This document shows, piece after piece, positions 17,051 to 25,916 of a stretch of 64,000 bases of DNA (position 1 is its first letter; each line of letters begins with the position of its first letter). The notes beneath the pieces are model-generated. The model was given only the letters and a program-made list of their open reading frames with translations. It searched no databases and was not told the origin of the DNA. A program made the translations under genes and the position numbers. The stretch comes from Aliiroseovarius lamellibrachiae (lineage in GTDB: Bacteria > Pseudomonadota > Alphaproteobacteria > Rhodobacterales > Rhodobacteraceae): contig NZ_JAHEVJ010000007.1 of the NCBI RefSeq assembly GCF_018599245.1, positions 124,001-188,000 on the forward strand, written 5' to 3'.

Positions 17051-18271
17051 TTACGCCAACAACTTATGGCAAAGCTCCAACCCTTTGATCAGCGTATCCA
17101 CCTCATCGCGGGTGTTATAAAGCCCAAAGGACGCGCGCGCCGTGGCCGCCACGCCCAGATGCTCCATCAGCGGTTTGGCGCAATGATGCCCGGCCCGCAC
17201 GGCAATGCCCTTTTTGTCGAGAATGGTCGAGATGTCATGCGCATGCGCCGCGCCGTCCATGGTCAGCGAAAAGATCGCCGCTTTGCCCGGTGCAGAGCCC
17301 TGCACGTTCACCCAATTCAGCCCGGCAAAACGCTCCGCCGCATAGGCCGCCAAATCAGCCTCATGGGCGGCGATGTTTTCCATGCCAAGACCCATCATAT
17401 ATTCAAGCGCGGCCCCCATGCCGATGGTTTGCACAATACCCGGCGTGCCGGCTTCAAATTTTAACGGCCCGCTGGCATAGGTCACGACCTCTTTGCGCAC
17501 ATCATCAATCATGTCGCCGCCACCCATAAAGGGCTGCATTTCAGCCATGCGCTCTTTCGCGACATAAATCGCACCGGACCCAGAGGGGCCATAAAGTTTG
17601 TGGCCGGTGATGGCATAGAAATCACAGCCCAGATCCTGCACGTCCACAGGCATATGCACCGCACCTTGCGAGCCATCCACCAGCACCGGAATTCCGCGCG
17701 CTTTGGCACCCGAACAGATGGTTTTCACATCGACGACGGTGCCCAACACGTTGGAACACTGCGTGACCGCAATCAGCCGGGTTTTATCAGTGATCGCATC
17801 CAGAACCTTTTGCGGGTCAAGCGATCCATCAAGCTCCGGATCCACCCATTTCAGCACCACACCCTGCCGTTCCCGCAGGAAATGCCACGGAACGATGTTG
17901 GCGTGATGTTCCATGGTCGACAGGATGATCTCATCCCCGGCTTTCAGACGCGGTGCCGCCCAGGCGTAAGAGACCATATTGATCCCCTCGGTGGTGCCAG
18001 AATTAAAGATAATCTCGTCTTCTGACCCTGCGTTCAGGAACCGCTGAACAATCCCACGCACCGCCTCATAGCGTTCGGTTGATAGGTTTGAAAGGTAATG
18101 TAAACCACGGTGAACATTGGCATATTCCTCAGCGTAGCCGCGCGTAATCGCATCAATCACCACCTGCGGTTTCTGCGCCGATGCGCCATTGTCCAGATAG
18201 GTCAGCGGCTGGCCGTTCACCTCACGCGCGAGGATCGGAAAATCGGCGCGGATTTTTGTGATATCAAACAT
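17051..18271 (-). CDS. sufS: SufS, group II cysteine desulfurase
   Basis: PLP enzyme that abstracts sulfur from cysteine as an enzyme-bound persulfide for SufBCD Fe-S assembly. From the ATG at 18271 (MFDITKIRADF) it is 406 residues, the family length, with PLP Lys225 (ITGHKLYGPSG) and catalytic Cys364 (RAGHHCAKP), at nearly the same numbers as in E. coli SufS. The frame stays open upstream into the preceding Yip1-like gene without coding character. It is last in the iscR-suf row, 2 nt after the upstream stop, so it is co-transcribed. Confidence 0.95.
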   Translation of the reverse strand: MFDITKIRADFPILAREVNGQPLTYLDNGASAQKPQVVIDAITRGYAEEYANVHRGLHYLSNLSTERYEAVRGIVQRFLNAGSEDEIIFNSGTTEGINMVSYAWAAPRLKAGDEIILSTMEHHANIVPWHFLRERQGVVLKWVDPELDGSLDPQKVLDAITDKTRLIAVTQCSNVLGTVVDVKTICSGAKARGIPVLVDGSQGAVHMPVDVQDLGCDFYAITGHKLYGPSGSGAIYVAKERMAEMQPFMGGGDMIDDVRKEVVTYASGPLKFEAGTPGIVQTIGMGAALEYMMGLGMENIAAHEADLAAYAAERFAGLNWVNVQGSAPGKAAIFSLTMDGAAHAHDISTILDKKGIAVRAGHHCAKPLMEHLGVAATARASFGLYNTRDEVDTLIKGLELCHKLLA

Positions 18272-18273
18272 GC

Positions 18274-18804
18274 TTACACTCCCATCTCGATGGGTTCGAC
18301 ACCCATGAGAACAAGCAGGAACGACAGTGCAAACACTGCCAGAATTAGTACGGTGATGATGGAGACAAAGACCAGACCGGCGGACCGGAACCCGTGGCTT
18401 TCGGCGGTAAAATGGCTGAGGATCCAGAAAAACAGAACCGAACTCATCACCATTAAAATACCCGCCATCGCCGGGGCAAACAGCGAAAAGACAAGCGTGA
18501 CCGTCTGGAACCCAAGCAGCACAAACTCCAGCCATATCGCAATAGTGATCGCGTCATCCAAACGCCCCTGACCACCGGCCATGCGCCCCATCAGATAGAT
18601 GGCCCAGACGCCAACGCTTAAGAACACACCTTCGATCACGCCAAGGATGGTCGCCAAAACAACCATCAACAAAAGCACCAACCAACGCACTTTGCGCGCC
18701 ACAGGCAGATCAAACAGATCGCGGGCGACCTTGCGTGGTTCGGGGATGGTTTGCAGCACCATACCAAACAGATATCCAGGGGTAAATTGCATCAGCGTGG
18801 CCAT
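18274..18804 (-). CDS. Yip1-like membrane protein (second of pair)
   Basis: 176 residues with about five hydrophobic segments (WLVLLLMVVLATILGVIEG, VFLSVGVWAIYLMG, IWLEFVLLGFQTVTLVF, ILMVMSSVLFFWIL, VSIITVLILAVFALSFLLVL). Layout matches bacterial YIP1-family proteins. It overlaps the end of the preceding YIP1 gene by 13 nt and ends 2 nt before sufS. Function unknown; position implies co-expression with Fe-S assembly genes. The open frame extends upstream to 19062, but the ATG at 18804 gives the only plausible membrane protein. Confidence 0.75.
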   Translation of the reverse strand: MATLMQFTPGYLFGMVLQTIPEPRKVARDLFDLPVARKVRWLVLLLMVVLATILGVIEGVFLSVGVWAIYLMGRMAGGQGRLDDAITIAIWLEFVLLGFQTVTLVFSLFAPAMAGILMVMSSVLFFWILSHFTAESHGFRSAGLVFVSIITVLILAVFALSFLLVLMGVEPIEMGV

Positions 18805-19274
18805 TCTGCTTGGCGGAAGTTCAGCGACCAAAAGGCGATAAAGGCCACAAGGGCGATCAATCCGGTGATCTGAAGCTGTACACTCGGGCCGATAAACCCG
18901 GCGACAAGGCCCCACAACAGCCACAAGGGGCTGGCGCAAAGCAACGCCCAAAACAGCGCAAATCGTGCGCCAAACGCGGTGCCTTTGCCGCCAAAGGGTT
19001 TCGACACAATATGCGTCAACGTGCCCAAACCATACAGCACCAGCGGCATGATAAAGACCCAACCCAAAAGCGCGGCCCCCAGCAGCATGTTCAGCTCTTG
19101 CCCGGTATCAAACGCCTCTCGCGCAAGGCGTGGCATTTGTGCGGAAAACACCAAAAGGCAGGCACCAATCAGGATGGCGAGCGCACGATCTTCGCGCACC
19201 CCATGCCCCAAACGACGGTCAAACACCTCTCGCGGGGTGCGGTAGCTTTTCAGCACATCTTGCATGACCGACAT
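18792..19274 (-). CDS. YIP1 family membrane protein (first of pair)
   Basis: 160 residues with a short cytoplasmic N-terminus followed by about five hydrophobic segments, including LAILIGACLLVFSAQMP and MLLGAALLGWVFIMPLVLYG. YIP1-type proteins of Rhodobacterales commonly sit between sufD and sufS, but their role is not established. The start at 19274 is 28 nt after the sufD stop. The stop overlaps the next membrane-protein gene by 13 nt, so the two are translationally close and may form a complex. Confidence 0.8.
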   Translation of the reverse strand: MSVMQDVLKSYRTPREVFDRRLGHGVREDRALAILIGACLLVFSAQMPRLAREAFDTGQELNMLLGAALLGWVFIMPLVLYGLGTLTHIVSKPFGGKGTAFGARFALFWALLCASPLWLLWGLVAGFIGPSVQLQITGLIALVAFIAFWSLNFRQAEWPR

Positions 19275-19302
19275 TGGCCTGCCCTTTCCTCAGCGCCCCG
19301 GC

Positions 19303-20604
19303 TTAACCGCGGTGACGCTCCAGCCACGCTTCTAGGCGCGATACGATATCATCGGCGATGTCCGCATCTTCGATTTCCTCGATGGTGTCCGCCAAAAACG
19401 CCAGCACCAACAGGTCGGTGGCAATGCGTTCCGGCACACCGCGCGAACGCAGATAGAACAGAGCTTCTTCGTCAATCGCCCCCGAGGTCGACCCATGCGA
19501 ACAGGCCACATCATCGGCATAAATCTCAAGCTCGGGCTTGGCAAGGAACTGTGCGTCTTCATCCAGCAAAAGCGATTGCGACTTTTGGTAGCCATCGGTC
19601 TTTTGCGCGCCCGCTTTCACAAGGATTTTGCCTTGAAAAATGCCCGTGGCGCCGTTTTTCAGAACCTTTTTAAACACCTGACGGCTTTCGCAGTTCACCG
19701 CATCATGGGTGACAAAAACCGTGTCATCGTGCAAAAATGCGCCGTCGGCACCATCGCCAAGCGCGGCGCCGGCCACATGGGCTATGGCGTCATCGCCCAA
19801 AATCTCAATCACACATTCGTTGCGGGTGAGCATGCCATTGACGGCCATGGTAAAGCTTTTGAACACGCTTTCACGGCCCAAACGCGCAAAGATATGGGTC
19901 AGAACATGGCGGCCATGATCGCGACCCTGCGCGCGCACATGGTGGAACGATGCCCCATCAGCCACGTCAATTTCGGTGACCATCGACAGACGTGCCGCCG
20001 CCGTACCGTTTTCCAAAAGCGTCAGCGACGCGCCCTCTTCCACCTTCACCACATGGTGCAAAATGGCGTCAGAGGTGTCGGAAATATGGCGATACATCAC
20101 GCTGACCGGGCGCGACACTTGGCCGGTCGCCCGGATCAAGACACCATCGGTTGCCATGGCCGAATTATGCGCCGCCAAAGGCCGGTCCACAGGATTGTGA
20201 CCACGGGTTTCAAGCGCGCCGTAAAGGCCGCTGGCCCAATGGATGTCGGCTTTTGCAGCCTCCGCAAGGCGTTCAATTTCAAGCCCTTCGCCGGATAGAT
20301 CATCCGAGGCCTCTGCATCAAACACACCGTCGACGAAGACGATTTTCAACCGGTCCACCGCATGAAAAACCGGCTGTTCATCACCGTAATCAAAGGCGGC
20401 GGCAGGGGCCGCTTGTTCCGCCAGCAGCGCGTCCGGTCGGGTCCATTTCCAATATTCATCGCGGCGCTTTGGCAGACCCATTTGGGTCAAACGTGCGGCG
20501 GCATCGGTGTGGGCTTTGGCCAACCACGCGCCAGAGGCGGGGCGCTCCTCGGCTGAAATCAGCCCCTCATGTTGTGGTGCAGGTGTGTTTACGGGGCTGT
20601 TCAT
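19303..20604 (-). CDS. sufD: SufD, Fe-S cluster assembly scaffold subunit
   Basis: Partner of SufB in the SufBC2D scaffold that builds Fe-S clusters. 433 residues with the conserved SufBD core in the C-terminal half (KVLKNGATGIFQGKI, then CSHGSTSGAIDEEALFYLRSRG), ending in a helical tail (EEIEDADIADDIVSRLEAWL). The CSHGSTSG motif and the RGVP motif are the family signature. It overlaps sufC by 4 nt (20601-20604), typical translational coupling. Confidence 0.95.
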   Translation of the reverse strand: MNSPVNTPAPQHEGLISAEERPASGAWLAKAHTDAAARLTQMGLPKRRDEYWKWTRPDALLAEQAAPAAAFDYGDEQPVFHAVDRLKIVFVDGVFDAEASDDLSGEGLEIERLAEAAKADIHWASGLYGALETRGHNPVDRPLAAHNSAMATDGVLIRATGQVSRPVSVMYRHISDTSDAILHHVVKVEEGASLTLLENGTAAARLSMVTEIDVADGASFHHVRAQGRDHGRHVLTHIFARLGRESVFKSFTMAVNGMLTRNECVIEILGDDAIAHVAGAALGDGADGAFLHDDTVFVTHDAVNCESRQVFKKVLKNGATGIFQGKILVKAGAQKTDGYQKSQSLLLDEDAQFLAKPELEIYADDVACSHGSTSGAIDEEALFYLRSRGVPERIATDLLVLAFLADTIEEIEDADIADDIVSRLEAWLERHRG

Positions 20605-21359
20605 GCGTCCAGCTCCGCCAGAATGTCGGCATAACCGTTGTTTTCAACTTCCAACGCCAGCTCTGGTCCGCCAGTTTTCACAATGCGACCGCGCGCCATG
20701 ATGTGCACGACGTCTGGTTTGATGTGGTCCAAAAGGCGTTGATAGTGGGTGATCACAAGAAACGACCGCCCTTCGGCACGCAGGGCATTCACGCCCTCAG
20801 ACACCAGTTTCATTGCATCCACGTCCAAGCCGCTGTCGGTTTCGTCCAAGATGCACATCTTAGGCTCTAGCATCGCCATCTGCAGGATTTCATTGCGCTT
20901 TTTCTCGCCGCCCGAAAAGCCGACATTCACCGGACGCTTCAGCATATCCGCGTCGATCTTCAGGTCTTTGGCTTTTGCGCGAATGAATTTCAGGAAATCA
21001 GCGGCGGACATTTCATCCTCGCCGCGCGCTTTACGCTGTGCGTTCACGGCCGTGCGCAGAAAGGTCATATTGCCGACACCGGGGATTTCCACCGGGTATT
21101 GAAACGCCAGGAACAGGCCAGCGGCGGCACGCTCTTCCGGGTCCAGATCCAACAGATCTTCGCCGTCCAAAGTTGCGCTCCCAGCGGTCACCTCATATCC
21201 ATCACGCCCGGACAGCACATAAGACAGCGTCGATTTACCCGAGCCATTTGGCCCCATAATCGCATGCACCTTCCCGGCAGGCACTTCCAGATCCACACCC
21301 TTGAGGATTTGCTTGTCTTCATCTTCAAGTTTGACTTCCAAGCCTTTGATGCTCAGCAT
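20601..21359 (-). CDS. sufC: SufC, Fe-S assembly ATPase
   Basis: ABC-type ATPase that drives SufBD. 252 residues with Walker A GPNGSGKST (about 37-45), the ABC signature FSGGEKKRNE, Walker B CILDETDSGLDVDA and the switch His in VITHYQRLL. No membrane domain. Overlaps sufD by 4 nt. Preceded by a 92-nt gap and the small membrane protein gene. Confidence 0.96.
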   Translation of the reverse strand: MLSIKGLEVKLEDEDKQILKGVDLEVPAGKVHAIMGPNGSGKSTLSYVLSGRDGYEVTAGSATLDGEDLLDLDPEERAAAGLFLAFQYPVEIPGVGNMTFLRTAVNAQRKARGEDEMSAADFLKFIRAKAKDLKIDADMLKRPVNVGFSGGEKKRNEILQMAMLEPKMCILDETDSGLDVDAMKLVSEGVNALRAEGRSFLVITHYQRLLDHIKPDVVHIMARGRIVKTGGPELALEVENNGYADILAELDA

Positions 21360-21451
21360 ATTTTCTTCCTTCGCGTATTTCTCAAGGTCGCGCCTTGAAA
21401 CCTATTTCTGCGCTGAGTTCTCAGCAAATTTTTGGTGATCCCCGCCGTGAT

Positions 21452-21655
21452 CTAGCCCCAGCGGCGCATCAATGTCAGCAGCAACCGTGCAGCGATAAAG
21501 CCCAGCACAATCCCGCCGCCAACCCAATACATCGGGTTCAAAAGCTCGCGTGGGTTGAGGTTCACAATGATCACCCCGGCCAGACCGCCCAATGTCGGCA
21601 TGACAAAGGGGATCACCGCTTCAATCTTGCTCAACAGGCTTTGTCCCTGCGCCAT
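21452..21655 (-). CDS. Small membrane protein between sufB and sufC
   Basis: 67 residues with two hydrophobic segments (about 12-31 and 40-61) and a basic end (LMRRWG). Its first base coincides with the last base of the sufB stop, and a 92-nt gap precedes sufC, so it is part of the operon. Function is not recognised. It could anchor the assembly machinery to the membrane together with the two Yip1-like proteins, but that is inference from position only. Confidence 0.75.
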   Translation of the reverse strand: MAQGQSLLSKIEAVIPFVMPTLGGLAGVIIVNLNPRELLNPMYWVGGGIVLGFIAARLLLTLMRRWG

Positions 21656-23178
21656 TACCCAACGGACCCCTCAAGCGAAATCGCCACAAGCTGTTGGGCT
21701 TCCATGGCAAATTCCATCGGCAGCGCCTGAAGCACCTCTTTGGCAAACCCATTCACAATCAGCGCCACGGCCTCTTCTTCGTCCATCCCGCGTTGGCGAC
21801 AATAGAACATTTGTTCCTCATCCACCTTCGACGTTGTGGCCTCATGTTCCACCCGGGACGAGTTATTTTTGACCTCAATATAAGGCACCGTATGCGCCCC
21901 GCACTTATCGCCAATCAACAGGCTGTCACATTGGGTGTAATTGCGCGAGTTTTTCGCCTTCGGGTGCATCGACACGAGGCCCCGATAGGTGTTTTGCGCT
22001 TTGCCGGCCGAAATCCCCTTGGACACGATGCGAGATTTCGTATCACGCCCCAAATGCACCATTTTGGTGCCGGTATCGGCCTGTTGATGATTATTGGTGA
22101 TCGCGATCGAGTAAAACTCGCCCTGGCTTTCCGCCCCGCGCAGGATGCACGAGGGGTATTTCCACGTCACAGCCGACCCGGTTTCCACCTGCGTCCACAT
22201 CACTTTCGACCGATCCCCACGGCAATCCGCGCGTTTGGTCACAAAGTTATAGATGCCGCCCTTGCCCTCTTCATCACCGGGATACCAGTTCTGAACGGTG
22301 GAATATTTCACCTCGGCGTCTTCCTCGATGATGATCTCAACCACAGCGGCGTGCAGCTGAGCGGTGTCACGTTGTGGCGCGGTACAGCCTTCAAGATAGC
22401 TCACATAGCTGCCCTTGTCGGCAATGATCAGCGTGCGTTCAAACTGGCCGGTGTTTTCCGCGTTGATGCGGAAATAGGTCGACAGCTCCATCGGGCAGCG
22501 CGTGTTTGGCGGGATATAGACAAACGACCCATCGGAAAACACGGCGGAATTCAGCGTCGCGTAATAATTGTCCGACACTGGAACCACGGATCCGAGGTAT
22601 TTTTTCACCAGCTCAGGATGCTCGCGGATCGCTTCTGAAATCGAGCAGAAAATCACGCCCGCCTTCTTCAACTCGGCCTGAAACGTGGTGCCCACAGAGA
22701 CAGAATCAAACACCGCATCCACCGCGACTTTGCGGCCCTCAGCGGGCATATCTTCCGCACCCTCAACCCCCGCAAGGATCATCTGTTCCTTCAACGGAAT
22801 GCCAAGTTTCTTGTAGGTTTCCAACAGCTTGGGATCAACGTCATCAAGGCTCTCGGGCTTTTTCTCCATCGATTTCGGACGCGCGTAATAATACTGATCC
22901 TGAAAATCAATCTCTGGGTAATTCAACAGCGCCCATGACGGCTCATCCAGTTTTTCCCAACGCTCAAACGCCGAAAGACGCCATTCGGTCATCCATTCCG
23001 GCTCTTCGTTTTTCTCGGAAATCAACCGGACAATATCGGGGTTCACGCCCTTGGGCGCATACTCCATCTCAATCTCGGTTTCCCAGCCGTATTTGTAAGC
23101 CCCCGCGAGCGTTTTCACCGCCTCAACGGTTTCCTCCTCGACGCCTTCTTTGACGTTCAGATCATCCAAACCAGCCAT
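21655..23178 (-). CDS. sufB: SufB, Fe-S cluster assembly scaffold subunit
   Basis: Scaffold on which SufBCD assembles Fe-S clusters. 507 residues, the long form usual in alphaproteobacteria. Conserved stretches include [54 protein letters not shown] (the Cys proposed to accept sulfur) and [19 protein letters not shown], plus the C-terminal [12 protein letters not shown]. Lies 17 nt after the cysteine desulfurase gene in the same direction. Confidence 0.97.
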   Translation of the reverse strand: MAGLDDLNVKEGVEEETVEAVKTLAGAYKYGWETEIEMEYAPKGVNPDIVRLISEKNEEPEWMTEWRLSAFERWEKLDEPSWALLNYPEIDFQDQYYYARPKSMEKKPESLDDVDPKLLETYKKLGIPLKEQMILAGVEGAEDMPAEGRKVAVDAVFDSVSVGTTFQAELKKAGVIFCSISEAIREHPELVKKYLGSVVPVSDNYYATLNSAVFSDGSFVYIPPNTRCPMELSTYFRINAENTGQFERTLIIADKGSYVSYLEGCTAPQRDTAQLHAAVVEIIIEEDAEVKYSTVQNWYPGDEEGKGGIYNFVTKRADCRGDRSKVMWTQVETGSAVTWKYPSCILRGAESQGEFYSIAITNNHQQADTGTKMVHLGRDTKSRIVSKGISAGKAQNTYRGLVSMHPKAKNSRNYTQCDSLLIGDKCGAHTVPYIEVKNNSSRVEHEATTSKVDEEQMFYCRQRGMDEEEAVALIVNGFAKEVLQALPMEFAMEAQQLVAISLEGSVG

Positions 23179-23195
23179 GTCGTCCTTTCAATCCA

Positions 23196-24239
23196 CTACC
23201 CGTTTCGGGCGCGGAATTTCTTATATTCACGACCCCAGGCATCGGCAAATGCCAGGATCTCTTCCTCACTTGTCGAGGCACCGATAGATACGCGGATCGC
23301 GCAGGCGGCCTCTGTCTCACTAAACCCCATGGCGCGCAAAGCGGCGCTGGATTTGACCTTCCCTGATGAACACGCAGAGCCCGCCGAAATGGCAAATCCT
23401 GCAAGGTCCATCACCATCACTTGCGTCGCGCCTTTCCAGCCGGGCGCGATGAAACAAGAGGTGTTCGGAAGCCTGTTCGCGGCATTCCCGACAAAAATAG
23501 TGGATTTTTCCGATTCCGCAATGGTCTTTTCTAGAATCTTTCTAAGCTTTGCGATCCGTTCGCAACTTCCCCCTTCAATTTCACGCTGGGCGGCTTTCGC
23601 GGCGGCGGCAAAGCCCGCGATGCCAATGACATTCTCTGTGCCAGAGCGGCGCCCCATTTCCTGCCCGCCACCTTTGATCTGCGCGGCAAGATCGGTTCCG
23701 CGTTTGATCACCAACGCCCCAACGCCTTTCGGTCCACCCAATTTATGCGCCGAGACCATCGCCATCTGCGCCCCGCACCAATTGAACGCAAAGGGAATTT
23801 TGCCAAAAGCCTGCGTGGCATCGGTCAGCAACAAACCTTCAGGCAATTTTTGGATCACCCCGGTTTCAGAATTGGCCAGCTGGATCGCAGAGATCCCCGG
23901 CGCATCGGTGGACATCAGTCCATCTGCATCAACAGGCAACTCTTCGACACACCACGACCGCACCGCATCATGTTCAACCCCGGAACACCGCGCATCTTGG
24001 CCCGCCAAACCCAAAGCCGCCGCCTCAGTCGCCGAAGATGTAAAGATAATATCCGCGCCCTCAGCGCCCAAACAGACCGCTAAATCCTTGCGCGCCTGCT
24101 CAATCAACCCCTTGGCCGCGCGCCCTTCGGAATGCACCGAAGACGGGTTGCCCAGCACATCCATCGCCGAGATCATCGCCACCCGCGCCTCATCGCGCAG
24201 CGGTGTTGTGGCGTTCCAATCGAGGTAAACGCGCGCCAT
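23196..24239 (-). CDS. Group I (IscS/NifS-like) cysteine desulfurase
   Basis: 347 residues, PLP-dependent. PLP lysine in VSAHKLGGPKGVG, and a catalytic cysteine in the extended loop SAGSACSSGKV, the group I hallmark. The N-terminus (VYLDWNATTPLRDEA) is typical. It is somewhat shorter than E. coli IscS (404 residues), as is common for the iscS-like gene next to sufB in Rhodobacterales. The operon therefore carries two desulfurases, this one and SufS. It follows the iscR-like gene by 38 nt. Confidence 0.92.
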   Translation of the reverse strand: MARVYLDWNATTPLRDEARVAMISAMDVLGNPSSVHSEGRAAKGLIEQARKDLAVCLGAEGADIIFTSSATEAAALGLAGQDARCSGVEHDAVRSWCVEELPVDADGLMSTDAPGISAIQLANSETGVIQKLPEGLLLTDATQAFGKIPFAFNWCGAQMAMVSAHKLGGPKGVGALVIKRGTDLAAQIKGGGQEMGRRSGTENVIGIAGFAAAAKAAQREIEGGSCERIAKLRKILEKTIAESEKSTIFVGNAANRLPNTSCFIAPGWKGATQVMVMDLAGFAISAGSACSSGKVKSSAALRAMGFSETEAACAIRVSIGASTSEEEILAFADAWGREYKKFRARNG

Positions 24240-24277
24240 AATGTGATCCTTTGCTTAGAAAATAACGAGAAGAGGTG

Positions 24278-24739
24278 CTATTCCTCGTCCACCACCGAAA
24301 ACAATGTCGGCACGGCGGGGCACGGGGTCAGTTCGTTTTTCACCACATCCGACAGGCGGGTCTGGTGAAGGAATACATAGACATGCGCAGACAACCCTTC
24401 CCACAGACGGTTGGTCATGCTTTGCGCGCGCGATCCTGATTGCCCACCGGACGCCCCTGCCCCTTTGTGCAAGGCGGACACCGTTTCATCGACCGCTGTC
24501 AAGATTTCAACCACGCGAATGTCGCTGGGGGATTTTGCCAACCGATACCCGCCGCCCGGCCCGCGCACACTTTCCACCAGCTCGGCGCGGCGCAGTTTCA
24601 CAAACAACTGTTCCAAATAGGGCAACGAGATATCCTGACGCTTTGACAGATCGGTCAGCGACAACAGCTCGCCTTCGGGCATCATCGCCAAATCCGTCAA
24701 CGCCACCATGGCATACCGCCCTTTGGTTGAGAGTTTCAT
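24278..24739 (-). CDS. iscR: Rrf2/IscR-type regulator with a single cysteine
   Basis: First gene of the isc-suf operon; probable Fe-S- or iron-responsive repressor of it. 153 residues with an N-terminal winged helix (MKLSTKGRYAMVALTDLA, then SLPYLEQLFVKLRRAELVES, then RGPGGGYRLAKSP), the Rrf2 signature. The three cysteines that bind the 2Fe-2S cluster in E. coli IscR are absent: that region reads LHKGAGASGGQSGSRAQS. The only cysteine is Cys140. Rhodobacter sphaeroides IscR likewise lacks the three ligands and was described as binding a cluster through one cysteine. The start at 24739 is chosen by homology. Confidence 0.88.
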   Translation of the reverse strand: MKLSTKGRYAMVALTDLAMMPEGELLSLTDLSKRQDISLPYLEQLFVKLRRAELVESVRGPGGGYRLAKSPSDIRVVEILTAVDETVSALHKGAGASGGQSGSRAQSMTNRLWEGLSAHVYVFLHQTRLSDVVKNELTPCPAVPTLFSVVDEE

Positions 24740-24918
24740 GTTTGTCGCCTCGCTAAACACTGCCAAAAACATTGACCTCGACCGCTTGGGCCACTAGGTC
24801 ATTATGGATACGCGAAAAATGGCCAATTTGGCCCAACACGCGCACACCGTATTATGGCGCTCACCCGGACCCGTCAAGAAAAGCCGGACCGGTGAGGTGA
24901 CAGGAGAGACTGAGACGT

Positions 24919-25572
24919 ATGCCCGAAGTCATTTTTCCCGGCCCCGAGGGCCGGCTCGAAGGCCGCTATCACCCGCAAAAAACCAAAGACGCACCGATTG
25001 CGATCGTGTTGCATCCCCATCCGCAATTTGGCGGAACGATGAACAACAAAGTCGTCTATAATCTGCATTATGCGTTCCACAAGATGGGCTTTAACGTGTT
25101 GCGGTTTAATTTCCGCGGCGTGGGCCGGTCGCAAGGCGAATATGATCAGGGCGTGGGCGAATTGTCCGATGCGGCCTCGGCGCTGGATTACCTGCAATCC
25201 ATGAACCCAAATGCCAAACATTGCTGGGTGGCTGGCTTTAGCTTTGGCGCCTGGATTGGCATGCAGCTGTTGATGCGCCGCCCGGAAATCACCGGATTTA
25301 TTTCGGTGTCCCCGCCCGCAAATATGTATGATTTCAGCTTCTTGGCGCCTTGCCCAAGCTCTGGTCTGATGATCAACGGCACCGCCGACCGCGTGGCCCC
25401 ACCCGTGGACACCCACGCGCTGGTTGATAAATTGCACGAGCAAAAAGGCATCACCATCACCCACACCGAAATCGAAGGGTCCGGCCACTTCTTTGAAGAG
25501 CCTCATATGGACACGATGATTACCTGTGTGGATGAATATGTGCGCCGTCGCCTGACCGAAAACACACGGTAA
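24919..25572 (+). CDS. Alpha/beta hydrolase
   Basis: 217 residues, single-domain alpha/beta hydrolase of the short COG2945 type. The oxyanion-region motif is LHPHPQFGGTMNNKV, the nucleophile elbow is GFSFG (Ser about 110), the acid is probably the Asp in NGTADRVAPP, and the catalytic His is in GSGHFFEE near the C-terminus. Cytoplasmic, no signal peptide. Substrate unknown. It diverges from the iscR operon and is followed 24 nt later by a small gene, probably in the same transcript. Confidence 0.88.
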   Translation: MPEVIFPGPEGRLEGRYHPQKTKDAPIAIVLHPHPQFGGTMNNKVVYNLHYAFHKMGFNVLRFNFRGVGRSQGEYDQGVGELSDAASALDYLQSMNPNAKHCWVAGFSFGAWIGMQLLMRRPEITGFISVSPPANMYDFSFLAPCPSSGLMINGTADRVAPPVDTHALVDKLHEQKGITITHTEIEGSGHFFEEPHMDTMITCVDEYVRRRLTENTR

Positions 25573-25596
25573 ACGCGGAAAACGAGGGCAAGCTTT

Positions 25597-25818
25597 ATGG
25601 ATTTTCTAGAACAGGTTGCCGATGATTTGGCCAAAGATGTGCTGAAGGTGGTCGAGGCGCTGGATGATGAGGAAATCATTATGCAGATCAACAAAACCAT
25701 CACCGCATCCTCCGCCACTTTGGGCGAAGCTTACATGACGGCGGTTCGGGTGCGTCGCGCCGAAGGTCGGGCGCGTCAGTCCTTAAAGCAGATCGCAGAA
25801 TCCAGACTGTCAAAATAG
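25597..25818 (+). CDS. Small acidic protein (possibly DUF6324)
   Basis: 73 residues, acidic in the first half and basic in the second (VRVRRAEGRARQSLKQ), predicted largely helical. It resembles the small DUF6324-type proteins of Rhodobacteraceae, but I am not certain of the family. It follows the hydrolase by 24 nt. Its stop codon TAG lies in the first copy of a 13-bp tandem repeat (25805-25843), each copy of which carries another in-phase or shifted TAG. Confidence 0.7.
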   Translation: MDFLEQVADDLAKDVLKVVEALDDEEIIMQINKTITASSATLGEAYMTAVRVRRAEGRARQSLKQIAESRLSK

Positions 25819-25843
25819 ACTGGCAAAATAGACTGGCAAAATA
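25805..25843. repeat. 13-bp tandem repeat, three copies
   Basis: GACT[GT]... unit: GACTGTCAAAATA (25805-25817), then GACTGGCAAAATA twice (25818-25830 and 25831-25843). The first copy contains the end of the 73-residue gene. One mismatch in the first copy suggests slippage duplication after the stop. Confidence 0.85.
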
Positions 25844-25870
25844 GCTACGGATCGTTCAGATCTGGCACAA

Positions 25871-25896
25871 AAAAGGCGGGGAATTCCCCGCCTTTT
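25871..25896. terminator. Bidirectional intrinsic terminator
   Basis: A perfect 11-bp stem, AAAAGGCGGGG (25871-25881) with CCCCGCCTTTT (25886-25896), has a loop of AATT. It lies between the ends of the convergent small gene (25818) and the carboxypeptidase gene (25917). A-rich and T-rich flanks serve both directions. Confidence 0.88.
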
Positions 25897-25916
25897 CTTA
25901 TGGTTATCAGGCTATT

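Noticed and set aside
16807-17088. 93-codon plus frame between the TetR gene and sufS
   Set aside because: No Shine-Dalgarno, atypical composition and overlap with the end of sufS on the other strand.
18272-18535. N-terminal extension of SufS
   Set aside because: The frame is open upstream of 18271 but that stretch lies inside the Yip1-like gene and has no relation to the cysteine desulfurase fold; the ATG at 18271 gives the family length.
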